NCBI GenBank assembly: GCA_021800645.1
Contig: JAJYYT010000031.1
Coordinates: 1-11,487 of the forward strand
Direction: 5' to 3'
DNA length: 11,487 nt
From: Actinomycetes bacterium
GTDB lineage: Bacteria; Actinomycetota; Acidimicrobiia; Acidimicrobiales; RAAP-2
Of the stretch, positions 7,763-11,487 are shown piece by piece. The notes beneath the pieces were generated by a model. The model saw nothing but the letters and a program-made list of their open reading frames with translations. It was not told the DNA's origin and ran no database searches. The stretch's first letter is position 1. Each line of letters opens with the position of its first letter. A program made the position numbers and the translations under genes.

Positions 7763-8524
7763 TCACGCCTCGTCCAACAGCTCGTCGAGCCTGACCGCCT
7801 CCAGGTCGCGCCGGCGCAACTCGTCTGCGACGAAAGGCAGCGCGTCGGCGACGAGGCGGGACATCCCTCGAGGGCCGAACCGGTCGCTGTCGTGGAGGAG
7901 CACGATGGCACCTGGTCCCAGTCTCTGGCGGACGCCGCCGGCGACCTCGGCGGAGCCGGATGCGACCCACTCGCGGCCCGAGGACGACCACAAGACGGTC
8001 TCGAGCCCCATCGTCCGAGCGACGGCGAGCGTCGCACCGGTCGCGTGCCCGTACGCAGGTCGGTACCACCGGGGTGCGTGGCCGAGGGCAGCCATGGCGT
8101 CGCGCGCGCGTCGAAGGTCCCGACCAACCCACGCCGGTGAACGCAGGAAATGGCTCGAGTGCACGTCCCCGTGGGACCCGAGCTGATGTCCGCGTGCTGC
8201 GACCTCCTCCACCAGGCCCGGATCCCGGCGGACGTGCTCGCCCAGGACGAAGAACGTCGCCCGCAGGCCCAGGTGGTCGAGCGCATCGAGGACGCGAGGC
8301 GTCCCCTCCGGATCGGGCCCGTCGTCGAAGGTGAGGGCGATTCGGCGTGACAGCCCTGATCCCCGCCACCGGCACAGGCCCCCAGGGAGCGCCCGGAGCC
8401 TTCCCCACTGTCCGATGGCGACCAACGCCGGCAGGTACTCGACGGCCAGCGCGCCAGCGGCGAGCGCTCCCAGCGCGCCGCCAGCGCAGCGAACCGCCCC
8501 GGGAACACCGTCGTCGCGAGCCAT
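7763..8524 (-). CDS. Polysaccharide deacetylase (NodB homology domain, CE4 family), membrane-anchored
   Basis: This is a carbohydrate esterase 4 enzyme, a metal-dependent hydrolase removing N- or O-acetyl groups from glycans such as peptidoglycan or chitooligosaccharides. The 253-aa protein has an N-terminal hydrophobic region (about 11-38) that could anchor it at the membrane, then the NodB domain from about 61. Motifs in order are TFDDGPD (65-71, general-base Asp67 and metal Asp68), SHGDVHSSH (117-125, metal ligands His118 and His122; Gly replaces the usual Ser/Thr after the first His), RPAYG (155-159, a variant of RPPYG), a GREW stretch at 183-186, and LLHDS (209-213) with the late catalytic His211. 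The ATG at 8522-8524 has AAGGAA a few bases upstream. It may work with the downstream glycosyltransferase, but the 230-bp gap makes co-transcription uncertain. Confidence 0.9.
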   Translation of the reverse strand: MARDDGVPGAVRCAGGALGALAAGALAVEYLPALVAIGQWGRLRALPGGLCRWRGSGLSRRIALTFDDGPDPEGTPRVLDALDHLGLRATFFVLGEHVRRDPGLVEEVAARGHQLGSHGDVHSSHFLRSPAWVGRDLRRARDAMAALGHAPRWYRPAYGHATGATLAVARTMGLETVLWSSSGREWVASGSAEVAGGVRQRLGPGAIVLLHDSDRFGPRGMSRLVADALPFVADELRRRDLEAVRLDELLDEA

Positions 8525-8544
8525 CGCTTCCTTGCCGCTCGTCT

Positions 8545-8584
8545 TCTTGGCCGTGCCCGGTGCCTCTTGGCCGCGCCCGGTGGG
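8545..8584. repeat. 20-bp imperfect tandem repeat upstream of the deacetylase gene
   Basis: TCTTGGCCGTGCCCGGTGCC (8545-8564) is followed at once by a second unit (8565-8584) that shares most positions. Each contains GCCCGGT. It lies in the 211-bp spacer between the divergent deacetylase gene and tRNA-Lys, which holds no gene I can support. Confidence 0.65.
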
Positions 8585-8647
8585 CCAGCAGCGGCAGCGT
8601 CCACGGTACCGCCGGCGCCAGGTGCGAGCGCCGCGCCGGCTCGCCCT

Positions 8648-8673
8648 CCGCCCGCCCGGTCCGCCCGCCCGGT
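8648..8673. repeat. 13-bp perfect tandem repeat
   Basis: CCGCCCGCCCGGT is repeated twice in tandem (8648-8660, 8661-8673), again ending in GCCCGGT, in the same spacer upstream of the tRNA. Confidence 0.7.
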
Positions 8674-8703
8674 CCGTCCACGTGGCTCGTCCGCGCTGCC
8701 CGT

Positions 8704-8739
8704 CTGCCCGGTGCGCGTCACGTACACTGCCCGGTGCGC
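8704..8739. repeat. 13-bp direct repeat, second copy running into the tRNA 5' end
   Basis: CTGCCCGGTGCGC occurs perfectly at 8704-8716 and 8727-8739. The second copy overlaps the first four bases of tRNA-Lys (8736-8739), so part of the tRNA acceptor stem is copied upstream. Confidence 0.75.
8723..8728 (+). promoter_or_regulatory. Possible -10 box of the tRNA-Lys promoter
   Basis: TACACT lies 7 bases before the mature tRNA 5' end. With normal spacing, transcription would begin at about 8734-8736, leaving almost no 5' leader. No good -35 match is visible at the expected distance. Confidence 0.45.
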
Positions 8740-8807
8740 CTCTAGCTCAATGGCAGAGCAACGGACTCTTAATCCGCAGGTTCGGGGTTCAAGTCCCCGG
8801 AGGCGCA
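8736..8807 (+). tRNA. tRNA-Lys (anticodon CTT)
   Basis: The 72-base sequence folds as a cloverleaf: acceptor stem GCGCCTC (8736-8742) with GAGGCGC (8800-8806), discriminator A8807, D arm GCTC/GAGC with a 7-base loop containing GG, anticodon loop CTCTTAA with anticodon CTT at 8768-8770, a 5-base variable loop, and T arm CGGGG-TTCAAGT-CCCCG. The lowest anticodon-stem pair (A8761 with the C opposite) is a mismatch. CCA is not encoded; the next bases are CGG. It reads lysine codon AAG. Its 3' side marks the switch to accessory DNA. Confidence 0.97.
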
Positions 8808-8964
8808 CGGCAGCACCGCACCAAGCAGCACCAGGAAGAACGGGGACCCCCGAGGCGGCCGGAAACGGGCGACAGCCGAGGCCCCGGGCCGGAGACGGGC
8901 GCTACGGGGCGATGAGAATCACCGAGTTCCTGCGTCTCCATGCTGAAGGATGCGATGCATGAAC

Positions 8965-8970
8965 AGGAGG
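8965..8970 (+). promoter_or_regulatory. Ribosome binding site of the VOC-family gene
   Basis: AGGAGG lies 5 bases before the ATG at 8976. It decides the start against in-frame ATGs at 8940 and 8955. Confidence 0.85.
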
Positions 8971-8975
8971 ACATC

Positions 8976-9392
8976 ATGACAGGGCCGACTCCCCCGACGC
9001 CGTACATCCACTTTGCCGGCACCGCCCGCGAAGCCTTGTCCTTCTATGCCGACGTCTTCGGTTGCTCGGCTCAGCTGCACACGTTCGAAGACTTCCATCG
9101 AACCGATGGGCCTGCTGACGCCATTGCCCACGGCTCGCTCAGCGACGGGCCGGTCCGTCTCTTTGGTGCCGATGTTGCCGGCGACGAGAAGCCAGTGCGA
9201 TGCGAAGGGCTGATGCTGTCCCTTCTGGGCACCGCTCCCCCCTCGACACTGAGGGACTGGTTCTCCAGGCTCTCGGACGGCGGCGAGGTCGTCGATGACC
9301 TGCAGGTGCGGCCGTGGGGAGACTCTGACGGACAGGTCATCGACCGGTACGGCATCCACTGGCTCATCGGGTTCGAGGGCACCGGCAACTGA
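8976..9392 (+). CDS. VOC superfamily protein, PhnB / glyoxalase-like
   Basis: This is a single-module vicinal-oxygen-chelate protein of the PhnB-like group, a fold used by glyoxalases, dioxygenases and antibiotic-resistance proteins; most PhnB-like members have no assigned reaction. In the 138-aa protein the first half has PYIHFAGTAREALSFYADVFG (about 9-29), matching the family's N-terminal helix pattern, and the C-terminal half has WGDSDGQVIDRYGIHWLIGF, the usual WGD...G...D.(F/Y)G..W end motif. Start 8976 is chosen for its AGGAGG. The 168-bp stretch between the tRNA and this gene holds no supported gene, only a possible 16-codon reading at 8912-8962. Codons with T or A in third position look more frequent here than in the genes to the left, consistent with acquisition; this is an impression, not a calculation. 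Confidence 0.88.
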   Translation: MTGPTPPTPYIHFAGTAREALSFYADVFGCSAQLHTFEDFHRTDGPADAIAHGSLSDGPVRLFGADVAGDEKPVRCEGLMLSLLGTAPPSTLRDWFSRLSDGGEVVDDLQVRPWGDSDGQVIDRYGIHWLIGFEGTGN

Positions 9393-9393
9393 G

Positions 9394-9414
9394 GAGCAGG
9401 CCCGCCCTCTGCTC
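9394..9414 (+). terminator. Possible terminator hairpin after the VOC gene
   Basis: GAGCAG (9394-9399) pairs with CTGCTC (9409-9414) around a 9-base C-rich loop, directly after the VOC stop codon. No T-run follows, so the role is tentative. The remaining spacer up to 9634 shows no gene; it probably includes the end of the IS256-like element, whose terminal repeat I cannot delimit. Confidence 0.35.
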
Positions 9415-9634
9415 TGAGTCTTGAGGCGCTGCGGGAAGTCTTCCGCGCCCTCTGTCGTCGCCCCTTCCCGCTCCCCGGTGGGCGTCCGCTTCCCGTGGCT
9501 CGTTGCCGTTCCCGCGGCGGTCTTGTCCCCGTTCGCGCGCGTGCCTTCTCCACCTCGCCGGGCAGTCTTCACCAGGCCAGGCCAGGCGAAGATGCCCCGT
9601 CCGCTGTTGAAGTTCGGCGGTGGCCACAGCTGGT

Positions 9635-10135
9635 TCAGGCTGCTGCCTGATCGTACTGGGGGGCTGTATCAGCCGCTGGGCTGACGTGGCGATGCAGGGC
9701 GTCGACGAGCTTGGCCATGTCCTTGCAGCCGCGCACCCGGCGGAACGAGCGCTCGGCCTCGAGCATGCCGGCTGCGATCCAGCGCTTCTTCATCGACCCG
9801 TCCTTCCACCGGGTCACCCGGCCGGTCGTGCGCCGGGCGATCGAGATCATCGACTCGATGCAGTTGGTGTTGGTGAGGGTGCGGGCAAGCGCCCCGGTGA
9901 TGCCCAGGCGCCGGACGGTGAACATGTCCTCCAGGCCCTCACGCAGGCTGGCGGCGGCGTCGGGGTGGTCGGCCTGGAGCTCTTGGGCGAGACGCCGGGC
10001 GGCCGAAAGACCCCGGTCGGCATCGGGGTCGGCGAAGATGGTGGCGAGACGGCGGTCGATGCTTCGGCCCTGCTCCTTGGGAAGATGGCCGACGACATTG
10101 CGCCGCTTGTGCACCTTGTGCCGACATCGGCACAA
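9635..10135 (-). pseudogene. IS256-family transposase, C-terminal part only
   Basis: The 166-codon reading matches the C-terminal half of Transposase_mut (IS256) proteins: VHKRRNVVGHLP near the start, FADPDAD, then REGLEDMFTVRRLG, LTNTNCIESM with the catalytic Glu of the DDE triad, and a conserved tail RWIAAGMLEAERSFRRVRGCKDM. Full-length relatives are about 400 aa, so roughly the first 230 residues, including both catalytic Asp, are missing. Reading upstream, the homology ends within the 32-bp palindrome at 10110-10141 and a TAA follows in frame, so the gene is cut there rather than simply starting. The first few residues (MCRCRHK) derive from the palindrome. It cannot encode an active transposase alone. 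The missing 5' part would be expected on the far side of the inserted element, outside this window. Confidence 0.88.
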
Positions 10136-10141
10136 GGTGCA
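10110..10141. repeat. 32-bp near-perfect palindrome at the element/IS256 junction
   Basis: TGCACCTTGTGCCGA (10110-10124) is the exact reverse complement of 10127-10141, with only CA between. One arm reads into the IS256 transposase fragment, the other into the integrase-element side. The inner part is TGCCGA-CA-TCGGCA, like paired recombinase half-sites. It is too compact for an ordinary terminator loop. Confidence 0.85.
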
Positions 10142-10222
10142 TTATGCCGATGTCCGTGTTATGCCGACCTGCTCGGAAACGCCCTCGTCAGCGTCGGTGA
10201 ACGAACTCAGGAGGTCGGCATA
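10119..10222. repeat. Cluster of TGCCGA boxes at the end of the integrase element
   Basis: TGCCGA occurs at 10119, 10145 and 10162 on the plus strand and as TCGGCA at 10127 and 10215. Two copies lie in a 9-bp direct repeat TTATGCCGA (10142-10150, 10159-10167; period 17). TATGCCGACCT (10160-10170) is an 11-bp perfect inverted repeat with 10212-10222. Repeated half-sites of this kind are expected where tyrosine recombinases bind an element end; the assignment is inference. Confidence 0.6.
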
Positions 10223-10373
10223 GACACAGCGCCTCGAGGAAGGCAAGGAGGGAGTCGGCGGGTCGGTAGCGACCGGGGCTGACCGACGGTGGCCGCGTCC
10301 GTTCAAGTGCCCGCTCTTTGATGCCGAGGTGGGCGTGGAGGTACATGGCCGTCGTTTCGACCTGCTCGTGGCC
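10188..10373 (-). pseudogene. Tyrosine recombinase (integrase) C-terminal remnant
   Basis: A 61-codon open stretch on the minus strand encodes the very end of a phage-integrase-family tyrosine recombinase. It opens with GHEQVETTAMYLHAH, the box II end in which the conserved His (residue 2) and the nucleophile Tyr (residue 11) lie, and continues with LGIKERALERTRPP, GRYRPADSLLAFLEAL, a tail typical of actinobacterial TnpA-type integrases. Codons upstream of the first Gly do not look like integrase (no LRH..A..L..G motif), so the gene is broken at about 10373. The frame runs to a TGA at 10188-10190, passing through one of the TGCCGA boxes. It is not the end of the integrase at the right edge, whose C-terminus is different and intact. 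It is likely a leftover of a related element or of a rearranged tnpA. Confidence 0.8.
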
Positions 10374-10450
10374 TTTTCTGGAGTTCGGCCTGTGCTTTAT
10401 GGGCCTTGAGCTGGGATGACAGGTTTCGCGCAGGTGTGCGGCACGGGTGC

Positions 10451-10981
10451 TCAGCAGCCGCGGTTGAGACGCCCCATGAGCTCACGGTTGATCTGACGGG
10501 CGGACTCGAGCTCCTCGGTCCGCCGGGCGAGGGCTTCCTGCGCGTCGAACAGCGCCTGCTCGAGCTCAGTCACTCGGACGCTGTCCGTGCCGGGCGCATG
10601 TCCGATCTCCGCGAGCACCTCCTTGCCGGTCAGCTCGCCGAGACGTCGGCGGAGCGCAGCCAGATCGGCTTCCAGGCGACGGTTCGCCGCCTTGGCGTTC
10701 TCGAGATCCGCTCGCAGAGACGCGGTCGTGGTGCGCGCGCTGGCGGCGATCGCGCCGGTCTGGCGGTCGAGGAGCTGTGAGGCCCGCCGGGCGACCTCTG
10801 CGCGAAGCTCCGGATGGTCGTAGACGAAGCGTCGGCTCACCCCGGCCCGGCGGGCCAGGACCGAGAGGACCGGTGCCTCCCCGGCGCCGACCATGGCCTC
10901 GAGGGTGGCGAGAAGCCGGGCGGCCTTGGCCTCGGAGTCGGCCCGGCGTAGCCGACTCAGGTGGCTCGCGTGCTCAGCCAT
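10451..10981 (-). CDS. TnpC-like DUF6262 protein of a Tn554-type integrase element
   Basis: This 176-aa protein is the small third component typically found after the two tyrosine recombinases of Tn554-like elements; in Tn554 itself TnpC affects transposition efficiency and orientation. A helix-turn-helix-like N-terminal region (about 38-63, VLSVLARRAGVSRRFVYDHPELR) is followed by long Ala/Arg/Glu-rich helices (about 85-118 and 135-172) with coiled-coil character, fitting a DNA-binding, self-associating accessory factor. The ATG at 10979-10981 overlaps the end of the upstream integrase gene by 8 bases, which implies translational coupling in one operon. The protein ends in Cys176 at a TGA. 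Between its stop and the integrase remnant (10374-10450) I see no gene. Confidence 0.85.
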   Translation of the reverse strand: MAEHASHLSRLRRADSEAKAARLLATLEAMVGAGEAPVLSVLARRAGVSRRFVYDHPELRAEVARRASQLLDRQTGAIAASARTTTASLRADLENAKAANRRLEADLAALRRRLGELTGKEVLAEIGHAPGTDSVRVTELEQALFDAQEALARRTEELESARQINRELMGRLNRGC

Positions 10982-11487
10982 GGGCCGCTTCGGCCTCGAT
11001 CGTGGGGAACAGGCCGGGGCGCGCCTGGCGCGCGAGGCCGCGGAAGCGAACCGGGAAGGTCGTCTCGAGTGTCGCTCGGGCTCGGCGCATGGTCGATATC
11101 GCCTCCTCCGCCGCTGCCCGGTCTCCGTCGTCGAGGCCGGTCAGCACCTCCTCGTTGGCGCCGATCAGGCGGCGGATCGCCTCGATCTCGGCCTCCGAGG
11201 GGGCGGCGTCGGCTCGGGCCCACTCGGCCAGCTCCGGTGCCGCCGCCTCGAGGCGTTCCCGGTCGGCGAGCAGCTGGGTGAGGTAGGAGCGCAGCTCTGG
11301 CTGGTAGGAGGGGTCGGTCCGGAAGTAGGTGCAACCCGAGCAGCGGTGACGGAACGGACAGCACTGCCCGCCGGCGGCGATGTTGGTCGGCTCGGTGCAG
11401 ATCCCGAACGGCACCGCTACTTGACCGACCTGCTCGCGGAGCGCCTCGGAGGGTGCCAGCGATCCGGCACCCGGCCGCACCCGGCGG
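10974..11487 (-). CDS. Site-specific tyrosine recombinase (TnpB-like integrase), C-terminal part, cut by the window edge
   Basis: The frame is open from the right edge to the TGA at 10974-10976; about 170 residues are visible, so the start and the catalytic domain lie outside. The visible part matches the C-terminal extension of actinobacterial Tn554-type integrases: LAPSEALREQVGQVAVPFG, ICTEPTN, a Cys cluster (GQCCPF, HRC, SGC) that could bind zinc, YFRTDPSYQPELRSYL, and an acidic/Arg-rich helical tail with WARADAAPSEAEIEAIRRL. A GTG at 11478-11480 could be mistaken for a start, but homology continues upstream of it to the edge, so I treat the gene as partial. It overlaps the TnpC-like gene by 8 bases. 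Catalytic Arg/His/Tyr residues cannot be checked here. Confidence 0.85.
   Translation of the reverse strand, partial: RRVRPGAGSLAPSEALREQVGQVAVPFGICTEPTNIAAGGQCCPFRHRCSGCTYFRTDPSYQPELRSYLTQLLADRERLEAAAPELAEWARADAAPSEAEIEAIRRLIGANEEVLTGLDDGDRAAAEEAISTMRRARATLETTFPVRFRGLARQARPGLFPTIEAEAAHG

Larger units (their letters stand above)
10142..11487. mobile_element. End portion of a Tn554-like (TnpA/TnpB/TnpC) integrase element, continuing past the window
   Basis: From the palindrome rightwards the window holds an integrase C-terminal remnant, a TnpC-like gene and the end of a second integrase gene, all on the minus strand. Tn554-type elements encode two tyrosine recombinases plus TnpC in one operon near one end. 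The interrupted IS256 transposase at the left suggests insertion there. The exact left boundary (somewhere in 10111-10170) and the right end are not determined. Confidence 0.65.

Noticed and set aside
7588..8808. Long minus-strand frame covering the deacetylase and the tRNA
   Set aside because: It reads antisense through the tRNA and in a different frame from the deacetylase motifs; composition is Arg/Ser/Thr-rich as in shadow frames.
8912..8962. 16-codon reading upstream of the VOC gene as a leader peptide
   Set aside because: It has only a weak ribosome binding site and its stop is not coupled to the VOC start at 8976.
10301..10313. GTTCAAGTGCCCG resembling the tRNA-Lys T-arm, as a possible attachment-site duplicate
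   Set aside because: Only 12 of 13 bases match, it does not extend into the acceptor stem, and it lies inside the integrase remnant's conserved coding sequence, so it is most likely chance.
10303..10485. 60-codon minus-strand open frame between the TnpC-like gene and the integrase remnant
   Set aside because: It overlaps both neighbours in another frame and shows no family resemblance; the integrase frame is clearly the biological one in its overlap.

Overview
The window is uniformly very GC-rich and densely packed on both strands. It carries a fused branched-chain amino acid permease, Peripla_BP_6-type binding protein and a Tn554-like integrase system of actinobacterial type. This points to a high-GC actinobacterium, possibly of the Acidimicrobiia type. 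The lineage is an inference from gene content and composition; no rRNA is present to fix it.

Left block (1-4671). An ABC uptake module on the minus strand starts with a periplasmic-type binding protein (1667-3073) that carries an unusual period-3 His/Ala tract after its signal sequence. Seven bases after it comes a LivH-LivM fused permease (1-1659) that runs off the left edge. A complete NAD(P)-dependent aldehyde dehydrogenase (3253-4671) diverges from it. The 179-bp region between them holds a 24-bp tandem repeat.

Middle block (4699-8807). A membrane-anchored protein of unknown function with a Ser/Pro repeat stalk (4699-5538) diverges from a dienelactone hydrolase (5561-6301), with only 22 bp between the chosen starts. 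On the minus strand follow a polysaccharide deacetylase (7763-8524) and a GT28/MGDG-synthase-like glycosyltransferase (6338-7534), probably acting on envelope glycans or glycolipids. Upstream of the deacetylase lies a repeat-rich spacer with six copies of GCCCGGT, leading into tRNA-Lys(CTT) at 8736-8807.

Right block (8808-11487). Beyond the tRNA the window looks like accessory DNA: a PhnB-like VOC protein (8976-9392), the C-terminal half of an IS256-family transposase (9635-about 10135) cut off at a 32-bp palindrome, and then the end of a Tn554-like integrase element. That element shows a cluster of TGCCGA boxes in both orientations, a 61-codon remnant of a tyrosine recombinase C-terminus (10188-10373), an intact TnpC-like DUF6262 gene (10451-10981) and the C-terminal part of a second tyrosine recombinase (10974 to the edge). 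The simplest reading is that a Tn554-like element inserted into an IS256 transposase gene and that the rest of the element lies to the right of the window.

The strongest candidate for something poorly described is the element end (10110-10373): palindrome, repeated recombinase-like boxes and an integrase remnant in one 260-bp stretch. The other loci are mostly recognisable families with a few local oddities.
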